The translations under genes and the position numbers were made by a program. This document shows, in pieces, positions 8,958 to 17,438 of a stretch of 64,000 bases of DNA. The DNA is from Streptomyces cavernicola (GTDB lineage: Bacteria; Actinomycetota; Actinomycetes; Streptomycetales; Streptomycetaceae). Under the pieces are notes generated by a model. The model was not told where the DNA came from. It ran no database searches and was given only the letters and a program-made list of their open reading frames with translations. Each line of letters starts with the position of its first letter. The stretch's first letter is position 1. The stretch lies in contig NZ_JASCIQ010000029.1 in assembly GCF_029968035.1 (NCBI RefSeq), forward strand, positions 1 through 64,000, written 5' to 3'.

Positions 8958-8963
8958 TAGGCT
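8958..8963 (+). promoter_or_regulatory. -10 element of a probable leaderless trmI transcript
   Basis: TAGGCT lies 6 bases before the trmI ATG, the spacing expected when transcription starts at or next to the start codon. No ribosome-binding site precedes the ATG, consistent with a leaderless mRNA. Confidence 0.6.
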
Positions 8964-8969
8964 GGTCGC

Positions 8970-9878
8970 ATGTCCGAACCGACCGGTGCCGCCCGCCGAC
9001 GCGGGCCCTTCAAGGTCGGGGACCAGGTACAGCTGACCGACCCCAAGGGCCGCCACTACACGTTCACGCTCGAAGAGGGAAAGAACTTCCACACCCACAA
9101 GGGTTCCTTCCCGCACGACGAGCTGATCGGCGCACCCGAGGGCAGCGTTGTCCGCACCACCGGCAACGTCGCCTACCTCGCGCTGCGCCCCCTGCTCCCC
9201 GACTACGTCCTGTCCATGCCCCGCGGCGCCGCCGTGGTCTACCCCAAGGACGCGGGGCAGATCCTCGCCTTCGCCGACATCTTCCCCGGCGCCCGCGTCG
9301 TCGAAGCCGGCGTCGGCTCAGGCTCCCTCAGCAGCTTCCTGCTGCGCGCCATCGGCGACCAGGGCATGCTCCACTCCTACGAGCGCCGCGAGGACTTCGC
9401 CGAGATCGCCCAGCAGAACGTCGAGCGCTACTTCGGCGGCCCCCACCCCGCCTGGCAGCTCACCGTCGGCGACCTCCAGGACAACCTGTCCGACACCGAC
9501 GTCGACCGCGTCATCCTCGACATGCTCGCCCCCTGGGAATGCCTCGACGCCGTCTCCAAGGCGCTCGTCCCCGGCGGCATCCTCTGCTGCTACGTCGCCA
9601 CCACGACCCAGCTGGCCCGCACCGTCGAGTCGATCCGCGAGATCGGCTGCTTCGCCGAGCCCCAGCCCTGGGAATCGATGATCCGCAACTGGCACGTCGA
9701 AGGCCTCGCCGTCCGCCCCGACCACCGCATGATCGGCCACACCGGCTTCCTGCTCACCGCCCGCCGCCTCGCCGACGGAGTCGAGCCCCCCATGCGCCGC
9801 CGCCGCCCCGCCAAGGGCGCGTACGGCGAGGACTACTCGGGACCCAACGCCGACCGCGGCGCAGCCACCGGCCGCTGA
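8970..9878 (+). CDS. trmI: tRNA (adenine-58-N1)-methyltransferase
   Basis: A 302-residue class I SAM-dependent methyltransferase that forms m1A58 in the T-loop of tRNAs, acting as a tetramer in the cytoplasm. The N-terminal beta domain (residues 1-80) includes HTHKGSFPHDELIG. SAM motif I is VVEAGVGSGSLS near residue 111, and the catalytic-site block is LDMLAPWE. The C-terminal tail (PMRRRRPAKG) is basic. Its closest known relatives are mycobacterial TrmI enzymes, encoded close to the proteasome ATPase gene as here. The start is set by the leaderless promoter just upstream. A strong terminator follows. Confidence 0.93.
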   Translation: MSEPTGAARRRGPFKVGDQVQLTDPKGRHYTFTLEEGKNFHTHKGSFPHDELIGAPEGSVVRTTGNVAYLALRPLLPDYVLSMPRGAAVVYPKDAGQILAFADIFPGARVVEAGVGSGSLSSFLLRAIGDQGMLHSYERREDFAEIAQQNVERYFGGPHPAWQLTVGDLQDNLSDTDVDRVILDMLAPWECLDAVSKALVPGGILCCYVATTTQLARTVESIREIGCFAEPQPWESMIRNWHVEGLAVRPDHRMIGHTGFLLTARRLADGVEPPMRRRRPAKGAYGEDYSGPNADRGAATGR

Positions 9879-9910
9879 CGCCACACGCAGAGAAGAACCA
9901 CCCCAACGAA

Positions 9911-9964
9911 CAAGCGCCGCCGCCCAGTTCCCGCCACACCAGCGGAACTCGGCGGCGGCGCTTG
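9911..9964 (+). terminator. Hairpin terminator after trmI
   Basis: CAAGCGCCGCCGCC pairs perfectly with GGCGGCGGCGCTTG, and an inner AGTTC/GAACT stem extends it after a one-base mismatch. The loop is about 10 bases. Confidence 0.85.
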
Positions 9965-10090
9965 CCCGTTGACCGCCGCGCGCTTATACCCGACACCAAG
10001 ACATCCGACCCCGCCGTTCCACCCCACTGTGACGTATGGCACCATGCTGGGCACCCCTCCCACCGGCAAAGCCCACAGGAGACGCTCCTA

Positions 10091-10654
10091 GTGCAGCACC
10101 CCGCCGTCCCGGAACTGGCACACACAACCCCCCGCCCCATGCACTGGCTCGCCACCGCCACGGCACTGGCCGCAGTCGTCGCAGGCTCCTCGATCCTGCA
10201 GCCCGACCACGCCACCGCCGCCCAGGCAGGCCCGCCGGCCGCCACCAGAACCACAGCCCCAGACCCGAAAAACGTCGAATACCCCCTGCAGTGCGGAGTC
10301 ACCGCACCCCAGGTACAGAAACAAGCCACCGGCGACCTCGACGGCGACCACACCCCCGAAACCGTCGCCGTGGTCCGCTGCGCCTCCGGCTCCGGCACCC
10401 CACCCAGCGGCGTCTACGTCATCGCCCAGGGCACCGAAGGCAAACCCCGCGTCGTCGCCACCCTCGTCGACCCCAAGGACCGACTCAGCGTCACCGACTT
10501 CGCCGTCCACGACGCCGCCGTCACCGCCACCCTCCTCGGCTACTCCTCACCCGACGTCCCGAGCTGCTGCCCGGACACCCAGGACAAAGCCAAGTGGCAA
10601 TGGCAGAACGGCTCGTTCGTACGCAGCGAACAGCCCACCGCCAAAAGCGTCTGA
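10091..10654 (+). CDS. Small secreted or membrane-anchored protein of unknown function
   Basis: A 187-residue protein with no family I recognise. The GTG at 10091 follows AGGAGA at good spacing. A hydrophobic segment (WLATATALAAVVAGSSIL, about residues 19-36) ends near ATAAQA, which could be a signal peptidase I site, so export is likely. The mature part contains GDLDGDHTPETVAVVRC, reminiscent of the calcium-binding FG-GAP/dockerin-like DxDGD pattern, and a Cys pair VPSCCPD. The C-terminal WQWQNGSFV resembles secreted beta-propeller or integrin-like repeat proteins. Function unknown. Confidence 0.7.
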   Translation: MQHPAVPELAHTTPRPMHWLATATALAAVVAGSSILQPDHATAAQAGPPAATRTTAPDPKNVEYPLQCGVTAPQVQKQATGDLDGDHTPETVAVVRCASGSGTPPSGVYVIAQGTEGKPRVVATLVDPKDRLSVTDFAVHDAAVTATLLGYSSPDVPSCCPDTQDKAKWQWQNGSFVRSEQPTAKSV

Positions 10655-10681
10655 CCCCACAACCACCGGGGAATCACCACC

Positions 10682-10725
10682 CGAGGTGTACGGACCGCTA
10701 CTCCGCGTCCGGTCCGTACACCTCG
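10682..10725. terminator. Shared convergent terminator overlapping the ferredoxin stop
   Basis: CGAGGTGTACGGACC pairs perfectly with GGTCCGTACACCTCG (15 bp, 14-base loop). It lies between the convergent secreted-protein and ferredoxin genes. The 3' arm encodes the last residues of the ferredoxin (VEVYGPD), so coding and terminator functions overlap. Confidence 0.85.
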
Positions 10726-11009
10726 ACACGGTCCGTCACACGCCGCACATGAATACAGTCCCCCGGACACTCCTTCGCCGAGTCCGCGACATCCTTCAAC
10801 AACGGCAACGGCACCCGCGTCGTAGCACCCGGCTCCTGCAACAGCTCGTCCTCGGCGCTCTTCACATACGCCAGACCATCGATATCGAGCTCGAAGACCT
10901 CCGGCGCATACTGCGCACAGATCCCGTCGCCGGTACACAGATCCTGATCGATCCAGACCTCGAGATCCCCGTCGACAGCCACTCCCCGGGCCTCCTGCTG
11001 CACGCTCAT
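10698..11009 (-). CDS. Small ferredoxin (3Fe-4S or Asp-substituted 4Fe-4S type)
   Basis: A 103-residue soluble electron carrier. Cluster ligands are in DQDLCTGDGICAQYAPEVFEL and AKECPGDCIHV. The usual CxxCxxC is replaced by CxxxxxC with Asp at the middle position, the pattern of Streptomyces 3Fe-4S ferredoxins that feed cytochrome P450s and related oxygenases. No P450 or reductase gene is close, so the partner is unknown. I chose ATG 11009 (MSVQQEA); a GTG at 11027, preceded by GAGG, would add six residues and is a real alternative. A TAGGGT -10-like box lies at about 11064-11069 on the minus strand. Confidence 0.85.
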   Translation of the reverse strand: MSVQQEARGVAVDGDLEVWIDQDLCTGDGICAQYAPEVFELDIDGLAYVKSAEDELLQEPGATTRVPLPLLKDVADSAKECPGDCIHVRRVTDRVEVYGPDAE

Positions 11010-11180
11010 CGCTCCCGCTTCACTCACAAGTCCGCCTCGTACGGACGGGTGTTGGACCTTCCGACCCTACAACCGCTCGCTTTTTGATGTTGTTCCGTGG
11101 GTATTCACCTGGCGTGAGGGAGTACGCAAGGGTGAAGATCGGACACACCCCAGACCTCTTTGTGATCTAGGGGTTTCAAT

Positions 11181-11200
11181 CCCTACCGGCCCAGGTAGGG
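11181..11200. promoter_or_regulatory. Short hairpin in the arc leader
   Basis: CCCTACC and GGTAGGG form a 7-bp stem with a 6-base loop, 40 bases before the arc start. It may be an operator or mRNA structure; no regulator is identified. Confidence 0.3.
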
Positions 11201-11239
11201 TCAGGAAGCGTCCAGCTCCCCTTGGAGGAGGTGAGGACC

Positions 11240-13006
11240 GTGGCAGCCCACGACGACGACATGAACCGCGGCATCCGCCCGGGACGAGGGTCCGACGACC
11301 CCGCCGGTCAGATTGCCTATCTCGAGCAGGAGATCGCCGTCCTGCGACGTAAGCTCGCCGACTCTCCGCGGCACACGAGAATTCTCGAAGAGCGGATCGT
11401 CGAGCTGCAGACGAACCTGGCCGGAGTCTCCGCCCAGAACGAACGGCTCGCAAACACGCTCCGTGAGGCCCGAGACCAGATCGTGGCCCTCAAGGAAGAA
11501 GTCGACAGGCTCGCACAGCCACCCGCCGGCTTCGGCGTATTCCTGCAAGCCAACGAGGACGGCACCTGCGACATCTTCACCGGAGGCCGAAAGCTCCGCG
11601 TGAACGTCAGCCCGAGCGTCGAACTCGAAGAGCTCAGGCGCGGCCAGGAAGTGATGCTCAACGAAGCGCTCAACGTGGTCGAGGCCATGGAATTCGAGCG
11701 CGCCGGCGACATCGTCACCCTCAAGGAAATCCTCGAGGACGGCGAACGCGCCCTCGTCGTCGGACACACCGACGAAGAACGAGTGGTCCGCCTCGCCGAA
11801 CCACTCCTCGACATCACCATCCGCCCCGGCGACGCCCTCCTGCTCGAACCCCGCTCCGGATACGTCTACGAAGTCGTACCCAAGAGCGAGGTCGAAGAAC
11901 TGGTCCTCGAAGAGGTCCCGGACATCGGCTACGAACAGATCGGCGGCCTGGGAAACCAGATCGAACTGATCCGGGACGCAGTCGAACTCCCCTACCTCTA
12001 CCCCGACCTGTTCAAGGAGCACGAACTCCGCCCGCCCAAGGGCGTGTTGCTCTACGGCCCGCCTGGCTGCGGCAAGACGCTGATCGCGAAAGCCGTCGCC
12101 AACTCCCTTGCCAAGAAGGTCGCCGAAGTCACAGGACAGGCCGCCGGCAAGAGCTTCTTCCTCAACATCAAGGGACCCGAACTCCTCAACAAGTACGTCG
12201 GCGAGACCGAGCGACAGATCCGCCTCGTCTTCCAACGTGCCCGCGAAAAGGCCAGCGAAGGAACCCCCGTCATCGTCTTCTTCGACGAGATGGAATCCCT
12301 CTTCCGCACCCGCGGATCCGGCGTCAGCTCCGACGTGGAAAACACCATCGTCCCCCAGCTGCTCGCCGAGATCGACGGCGTGGAAGGCCTGCAGAACGTC
12401 GTGGTCATCGGCGCCTCCAACCGCGAGGACATGATCGACCCCGCCATCCTGCGCCCCGGCCGCCTCGACGTGAAAATCAAGATCGAGCGCCCGGACGCCG
12501 AGGCAGCCAAGGACATCTTCGCCAAGTACATGAAGTCCTCGCTGCCCCTGCACGCCGACGACCTCGCCGAACACACCGGCGACCGCGACGCCACCGCATC
12601 CGCCATGATCCAGTCCGTCGTCGAGCAGATGTACGCCGAATCCGAGGAGAACCGCTTCCTCGAAGTCACGTACGCCAACGGCGACAAGGAAGTCCTCTAC
12701 TTCAAGGACTTCAACTCCGGCGCCATGATCGAAAACATCGTCGGCCGCGCCAAGAAGATGGCCATCAAGGCCTTCCTCGAACAGAACCAAAAGGGCCTCC
12801 GCGTCGCACACCTGCTCCAGGCATGCGTCGACGAATTCAAGGAGAACGAGGACCTCCCCAACACCACCAACCCCGACGACTGGGCCCGGATCTCCGGCAA
12901 GAAGGGCGAGCGGATCGTCTACATCCGTACCCTCGTCACCGGAAAGCAGGGCGCAGACACCGGACGCTCCATCGACACCGTGGCGAACACCGGACAGTAC
13001 CTGTAA
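11240..13006 (+). CDS. arc: Proteasome-associated AAA ATPase ARC/Mpa
   Basis: A 588-residue ring ATPase that recognises Pup, unfolds pupylated proteins and feeds them to the 20S proteasome. The N-terminal coiled coil (about 20-85, IAYLEQEIAVLRRKL onward) binds Pup and is followed by two OB-type subdomains. Walker A is GPPGCGKT (273-280) and Walker B is VIVFFDEM (D349/E350). The C-terminus ends in GQYL, the penultimate-Tyr motif that docks into alpha-ring pockets. The GTG at 11240 gives VAAHDDDMNRG after GGAGGAGGTGAGG; an earlier GTG (11231) lies inside that Shine-Dalgarno sequence. A terminator separates it from dop, so it has its own transcript end. Confidence 0.97.
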   Translation: MAAHDDDMNRGIRPGRGSDDPAGQIAYLEQEIAVLRRKLADSPRHTRILEERIVELQTNLAGVSAQNERLANTLREARDQIVALKEEVDRLAQPPAGFGVFLQANEDGTCDIFTGGRKLRVNVSPSVELEELRRGQEVMLNEALNVVEAMEFERAGDIVTLKEILEDGERALVVGHTDEERVVRLAEPLLDITIRPGDALLLEPRSGYVYEVVPKSEVEELVLEEVPDIGYEQIGGLGNQIELIRDAVELPYLYPDLFKEHELRPPKGVLLYGPPGCGKTLIAKAVANSLAKKVAEVTGQAAGKSFFLNIKGPELLNKYVGETERQIRLVFQRAREKASEGTPVIVFFDEMESLFRTRGSGVSSDVENTIVPQLLAEIDGVEGLQNVVVIGASNREDMIDPAILRPGRLDVKIKIERPDAEAAKDIFAKYMKSSLPLHADDLAEHTGDRDATASAMIQSVVEQMYAESEENRFLEVTYANGDKEVLYFKDFNSGAMIENIVGRAKKMAIKAFLEQNQKGLRVAHLLQACVDEFKENEDLPNTTNPDDWARISGKKGERIVYIRTLVTGKQGADTGRSIDTVANTGQYL

Positions 13007-13016
13007 AAAAACAGGG

Positions 13017-13052
13017 CGGCTGCGGGTGCCCGTCACCGGGTACCCGCAGCCG
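13017..13052. terminator. Terminator between arc and dop
   Basis: CGGCTGCGGGTGCCCG and CGGGTACCCGCAGCCG form a 16-bp stem with one G-T pair. It is preceded by AAAAAACAG and followed by ACTGTTTT, so an intrinsic terminator signal exists on both strands. Confidence 0.9.
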
Positions 13053-13243
13053 ACTGTTTTCCAGGAACAACACCGAGCCAGAGCAATGACCGAATTGATC
13101 TCCCCACCAGCGCAAAGGCGTTCTAGGCTCTTCCGTACCGCCGAGAAGCGCAGTGCGGGGACGGGCACCGCACACGCACAGGAGAACCAGCGGTACTTGA
13201 GCGCCGTTCCCACCGGGGAACGCCGCCGGGCAAGGAGGGCCGC

Positions 13244-14755
13244 ATGACCGTACGGCGAGTAATGGGCATCGAGACGGAGTACGGAATCTCCGTCCCCGGC
13301 CACCCCAACGCCAATGCCATGCTCACCTCGTCCCAGATCGTCAACGCCTACGCCGCGGCGATGCACCGGGCGCGACGCGCCCGCTGGGACTTCGAGGAAG
13401 AAAACCCCCTGCGGGACGCCCGAGGCTTCGACCTCGCCCGCGAGGCCGCCGACTCCAGCCAGCTCACCGACGAGGACATCGGCCTCGCCAACGTCATCCT
13501 CACCAACGGCGCCCGCCTCTACGTCGACCACGCACACCCCGAATACAGCGCCCCCGAAGTCACCAACCCCCGCGACGCCGTCCTCTGGGACAAAGCCGGC
13601 GAACGCATCATGGCCGAAGCCGCCGAACGAGCCGCCCAGCTCCCCGGCGCCCAGCCCATCCACCTCTACAAGAACAACACCGACAACAAAGGCGCCTCCT
13701 ACGGCACGCACGAGAACTACCTGATGAAGCGGGAAACCCCCTTCTCGGACATCGTGCGCCACCTCACCCCGTTCTTCGTCTCCCGCCAGGTCGTCACCGG
13801 CGCAGGACGCGTCGGAATCGGCCAGGACGGCCACGAACACGGCTTCCAGATCAGCCAGCGCGCCGACTACTTCGAAGTCGAGGTCGGCCTCGAAACCACC
13901 CTCAAGCGCCCGATCATCAACACCCGCGACGAGCCCCACTCCGACGCCGAGAAATACCGCCGCCTCCACGTCATCATCGGCGACGCCAACCTCTCCGAGA
14001 TCTCGACCTACCTGAAACTCGGCACCACGGCCCTCGTCCTGTCGATGATCGAGGACAACTTCATCGCCGTGGACCTCGCCGTCGACCAGCCCGTACGCAC
14101 CCTCCACCAGGTCTCCCACGACCCCTCCCTGCAACACCTCGTCACCCTCCGCAGCGGCCGCACCCTCACCGCCGTACAGCTGCAGATGGAGTACTTCGAG
14201 CTCGCCAGGAAGTACGTGGAGGAGCGCTACGGCTCGGACGCCGACGAACAGACCAAGGACGTCCTCACCCGCTGGGAAGACGTCCTCACCCGCCTCGAGA
14301 CCGACCCCATGAGCCTCTCCGGCGAACTCGACTGGGTCGCCAAACGCGAGCTCATGGAGGGCTACCGCCGGCGCGACAACCTCGACTGGGATTCCGCACG
14401 ACTGCACCTCGTCGATCTCCAGTACGCGGACGTACGCCCCGAGAAGGGCCTGTACAACCGTCTGGCGGCACGCGGCAAGATGAAGCGACTCCTGGACGAG
14501 CAGGACGTGGAACGAGCCGAGACCAAGCCCCCGGAGGACACCCGCGCCTACTTCCGCGGCCGCTGCCTCGAGCAGTACGCGGACGACGTCGCGGCCGCCT
14601 CCTGGGACTCGGTGATCTTCGATCTGCCGGGCCGGGACTCACTGCAGCGGGTCCCCACCCTCGAACCGCTTCGCGGAACGCGAAATCACGTTAAAGAGCT
14701 GCTCGACCGGTGCAGGACTGCCGAAGAGCTGGTCCGGGTGCTTTCTGGCAGCTGA
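13244..14755 (+). CDS. dop: Pup deamidase/depupylase
   Basis: A 503-residue member of the carboxylate-amine ligase fold. It deamidates the C-terminal Gln of Pup to Glu and also removes Pup from substrates. The MGIETEYG start supplies Mg-binding Glu residues, and the catalytic Asp is D95 in LYVDHAHPEYSAPE, matching the position known in mycobacterial Dop. An insertion at about residues 45-80 (RRARWDFEEENPLRD...) is the Dop loop absent from PafA. KNNTDNKGASYGTHENYL and RPIINTRDEPHSDAEKYRRLH are shared with PafA. Pup here ends in Gln, so this enzyme is needed. It sits 138 bases upstream of pup. Confidence 0.97.
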   Translation: MTVRRVMGIETEYGISVPGHPNANAMLTSSQIVNAYAAAMHRARRARWDFEEENPLRDARGFDLAREAADSSQLTDEDIGLANVILTNGARLYVDHAHPEYSAPEVTNPRDAVLWDKAGERIMAEAAERAAQLPGAQPIHLYKNNTDNKGASYGTHENYLMKRETPFSDIVRHLTPFFVSRQVVTGAGRVGIGQDGHEHGFQISQRADYFEVEVGLETTLKRPIINTRDEPHSDAEKYRRLHVIIGDANLSEISTYLKLGTTALVLSMIEDNFIAVDLAVDQPVRTLHQVSHDPSLQHLVTLRSGRTLTAVQLQMEYFELARKYVEERYGSDADEQTKDVLTRWEDVLTRLETDPMSLSGELDWVAKRELMEGYRRRDNLDWDSARLHLVDLQYADVRPEKGLYNRLAARGKMKRLLDEQDVERAETKPPEDTRAYFRGRCLEQYADDVAAASWDSVIFDLPGRDSLQRVPTLEPLRGTRNHVKELLDRCRTAEELVRVLSGS

Positions 14756-14893
14756 CCGGCGGCTGAAAGCCCTGGAGCTGGGAATCACTGGGGTGGGTCC
14801 CGCGCGTTGATGCAAGTGCGGGGCCGATGTCTGACCCAGAACGTAGGGTCTGATCAAGAACGTCGAACGTCGACACCGAGCGGGGTGAGTCAG

Positions 14894-15112
14894 ATGGCGA
14901 CCAAGGACACTGGCGGCGGACAGCAGAAGGCGACGCGTTCCACCGAGGAGGTCGAGGAGCAGGCGCAGGACGCCGAGGCCTCGGAGGACCTCAAGGAGCG
15001 CCAGGAGAAGCTGAGCGACGATGTCGACTCGGTGCTGGATGAGATCGACGATGTCCTGGAGGAGAATGCCGAGGACTTCGTGCGAAGTTTCGTTCAGAAG
15101 GGTGGCCAGTAG
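14894..15112 (+). CDS. pup: Prokaryotic ubiquitin-like protein Pup
   Basis: A 72-residue, largely disordered, acidic tag protein. The C-terminal half (KERQEKLSDDVDSVLDEID...) is the helix that binds the Arc coiled coil, and the last residues are KGGQ. The terminal Gln is deamidated by Dop before PafA links it to substrate lysines. The ATG at 14894 follows GGGGTGAG. It is too short and charged to be mistaken for anything else in this context. The endonuclease-like gene follows after 38 bases. Confidence 0.98.
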   Translation: MATKDTGGGQQKATRSTEEVEEQAQDAEASEDLKERQEKLSDDVDSVLDEIDDVLEENAEDFVRSFVQKGGQ

Positions 15113-15150
15113 GCCACTTTTACCTTCGAATCGAAGGCGGGTCGGGGGAG

Positions 15151-15738
15151 TTGGCTGGTGACGTGAAGCGTTGCTCGCGGTGTCGGGAGACCAAGCCGCG
15201 AGCGGCCTTCGCCAGTAACAGGGCCATGCGGGATGGGCTTCAGGCGTACTGTCGGCCTTGTGTGGCCGTCTACCACCAGGAGCGGCAGCTAGCCAAGGGT
15301 AAGAACGTCCGACCTAGGGTGGAGACGCCTCCGGGGCACAAGTACTGCCGCAGGTGCGGTGAGATCAAGCCGCACAGTGAATGGCATCGCAACTCGTCGG
15401 CGTCTGACGGACTTTCCACGAGCTGCAAGGCGTGCCGGGCTGCGGCAGGACGGGCCGGTCACCTGAAGCGGCAGTACGGCATGACCGAAGCTGATCGGGA
15501 TGAGTTGGTGGCCTCTCAAAAGGGGCTCTGCGTGATCTGTCTCAAGAACCCCGCCGTGCATGTTGATCACTGCCACTCCACGGGTAAGGTCCGAGGCGTA
15601 CTCTGCTTCAACTGCAATTCGGCCATAGGCAAGTTGGGCGATGACCCCGATGCCTTGCGTCGGGCGATCGCGTATCTGGGAGGAAACTCGTGGAAGCCAA
15701 TCCTCGTAGCACCGGGCGTCTACCAGCTGCCTTCCTGA
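15151..15738 (+). CDS. Endonuclease VII-like HNH protein with zinc-ribbon repeats
   Basis: A 195-residue protein lying between pup and prcB. Two related N-terminal Cys-pair units (CSRCRETKPRAAF...YCRPC and CRRCGEIKPHSEW...SCKAC) precede a C-terminal recombination endonuclease VII domain, CVICLKNPAVHVDHCHSTG and GVLCFNCNSAIG, with the DHCH active site and zinc cysteines intact. Phage T4 endonuclease VII resolves branched DNA; related actinobacterial proteins are uncharacterised. The TTG at 15151 abuts GGGGGAG; a GTG at 15163 (VKRCSRC) has better Shine-Dalgarno spacing and is the likely alternative. The last 49 bases overlap the start of prcB in another frame, which implies translational coupling. 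Its role in the proteasome locus is unknown. Confidence 0.88.
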   Translation: MAGDVKRCSRCRETKPRAAFASNRAMRDGLQAYCRPCVAVYHQERQLAKGKNVRPRVETPPGHKYCRRCGEIKPHSEWHRNSSASDGLSTSCKACRAAAGRAGHLKRQYGMTEADRDELVASQKGLCVICLKNPAVHVDHCHSTGKVRGVLCFNCNSAIGKLGDDPDALRRAIAYLGGNSWKPILVAPGVYQLPS

Positions 15739-16535
15739 CGCCTGGGTCCTCGTCGTTCGTGGACTTTCTCTCCGAGCATCAGCCGGAGTTGCTGCCGGGC
15801 AACCGTCAACTCCCGCCTGTGAAGGGCGTGATCGAGGCGCCGCACGGCACCACGATCGTCGCTGCGACCTTCCCGGGCGGTGTCGTGCTCGCCGGTGACC
15901 GGCGGGCGACGATGGGGAACATGATCGCGCAGCGGGACATCGAGAAGGTGTTTCCCGCGGACGAGCACTCGGCGGTGGGCATCGCCGGCACGGCGGGTCT
16001 GGCCGTGGAGATGGTGAAGCTGTTCCAGCTGGAGTTGGAGCACTTCGAGAAGGTCGAGGGGGCGACGCTCTCGCTGGAGGGCAAGGCCAACAGGCTCTCG
16101 ACGATGATCCGTTCCAACCTCGGCATGGCGATGCAGGGCCTGGCCGTGGTCCCGTTGTTCGCGGGGTACGACCTGGACCGGGAGAAGGGCCGCATCTTCT
16201 CGTACGACGTGACGGGTGGCCGTTCCGAGGAGCAGGGTTACGCGGCGACGGGTTCGGGGTCGATCTTCGCGCGTGGGTCGATGAAGAAGTTGTTCCGGGA
16301 CGATCTGACCGAGGAGCAGGCGACGACGCTGGTCGTGCAGGCGTTGTACGACGCGGCGGACGACGATTCGGCGACGGGTGGTCCGGATGTGGCGCGTCGG
16401 ATCTATCCGATCGTCACGGTGATCACGGATGAGGGTTTCCGTCGGCTGAGTGATGACGAGGCTTCGGAGATTGCTCGGTCGATTCTTGAGCGGCGGCTCG
16501 AGCAGCCTGATGGTCCGCGTGCTGCGCTTCTCTGA
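15690..16535 (+). CDS. prcB: 20S proteasome beta subunit
   Basis: A 281-residue N-terminal nucleophile hydrolase. A 53-residue propeptide is removed autocatalytically between G53 and T54 (EAPHG|TTIV), leaving Thr as the nucleophile. The following VLAGDRRATMGN and GTAGLAVEMVKLFQLELEHFEK segments include the active-site Asp/Lys region. Beta subunits form the two inner rings of the barrel. The GTG at 15690 follows GGGAGGAAA and lies inside the end of the upstream nuclease gene. prcA follows after 52 bases, giving a prcB-prcA order typical of actinobacteria. Confidence 0.97.
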   Translation: MEANPRSTGRLPAAFLTPGSSSFVDFLSEHQPELLPGNRQLPPVKGVIEAPHGTTIVAATFPGGVVLAGDRRATMGNMIAQRDIEKVFPADEHSAVGIAGTAGLAVEMVKLFQLELEHFEKVEGATLSLEGKANRLSTMIRSNLGMAMQGLAVVPLFAGYDLDREKGRIFSYDVTGGRSEEQGYAATGSGSIFARGSMKKLFRDDLTEEQATTLVVQALYDAADDDSATGGPDVARRIYPIVTVITDEGFRRLSDDEASEIARSILERRLEQPDGPRAALL

Positions 16536-16587
16536 GTCCGCTTCGGAATTGATCGTCCAGCCACTGACAGAAAGGGACGGATAGCCG

Positions 16588-17343
16588 GTGTCTACGCCGT
16601 TCTATGTCTCACCCCAGCAGGCCATGGCCGACCGGGCGGAGTATGCCCGTAAGGGCATTGCCCGTGGTCGCAGCCTGGTTGTGCTGCAGTACGCCGATGG
16701 CATTGTGTTCGTCGGCGAGAACCCGTCCCGTGCGTTGCACAAGTTCAGCGAGATCTATGACCGGATCGGTTTTGCCGCGGCCGGTAAGTACAACGAGTAC
16801 GAGAATCTGCGGATCGGTGGTGTGCGTTATGCCGATCTGCGGGGTTACACGTACGACCGGGACGATGTGACGGCTCGGGGTCTTGCGAACGTGTATGCGC
16901 AGACGTTGGGCACGATTTTCTCGAGTGCGGCGGAGAAGCCGTACGAGGTTGAGTTGGTGGTCGCCGAGGTGGGGGAGACCCCTGAGGGTGATCAGATCTA
17001 TCGGTTGCCGCATGACGGTTCGATCGTGGATGAGCACGGTTCGGTCGCGGTGGGTGGTAATGCCGAGCAGATCTCCAGTTATCTGGATCAGCGGCATGAG
17101 GACGGGATGAGTCTGGCGGCGGCTTTGAAGCTGGCCGTGCAGGCGTTGTCGCGGGAGCCGAACGGTGGGGAGCGGGAGATTCCTGCCGAGCGTCTCGAGG
17201 TTGCGGTGTTGGACCGTACGCGGCCGCAGCAGCGGAAGTTCAAGCGCATCGTGGGGCGGCAGTTGTCGCGGTTGCTTGAGGCGGACGGTGCTGCGTCTGC
17301 GCCGACGGATGCGCCGTCGGATGAGGAGGAGGGCGAGGAGTAG
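16588..17343 (+). CDS. prcA: 20S proteasome alpha subunit
   Basis: A 251-residue alpha-ring subunit, with the N-terminal gating segment STPFYVSPQQAMADRAEYARKGIARGRS and the proteasome fold (VLQYADGIVFVGENP, KFSEIYDRIGFAAAGK). It has no catalytic Thr. The outer rings control substrate entry and dock Arc through its C-terminal tail. The C-terminus carries an acidic, probably disordered extension (APSDEEEGEE). The GTG at 16588 follows AAAGGGACGG. The downstream LacI gene is convergent. Confidence 0.96.
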   Translation: MSTPFYVSPQQAMADRAEYARKGIARGRSLVVLQYADGIVFVGENPSRALHKFSEIYDRIGFAAAGKYNEYENLRIGGVRYADLRGYTYDRDDVTARGLANVYAQTLGTIFSSAAEKPYEVELVVAEVGETPEGDQIYRLPHDGSIVDEHGSVAVGGNAEQISSYLDQRHEDGMSLAAALKLAVQALSREPNGGEREIPAERLEVAVLDRTRPQQRKFKRIVGRQLSRLLEADGAASAPTDAPSDEEEGEE

Positions 17344-17438
17344 TCTCGCCCGGCTGGTTTCGGCCGGCTCTGTGGTTCTGGGCCCCGTGTCCCTGTGTCG
17401 CTCGTGTGGCGGTGTGGGGGTGCGGGGCTTTTTGCTGT

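Noticed and set aside
11201..14407. A 1068-codon open frame on the minus strand opposite arc and dop
   Set aside because: It is a composition shadow of two well-supported genes; its protein is Gly/Val/Asp/Glu-rich repeats with no family motif, and no ribosome site precedes it.
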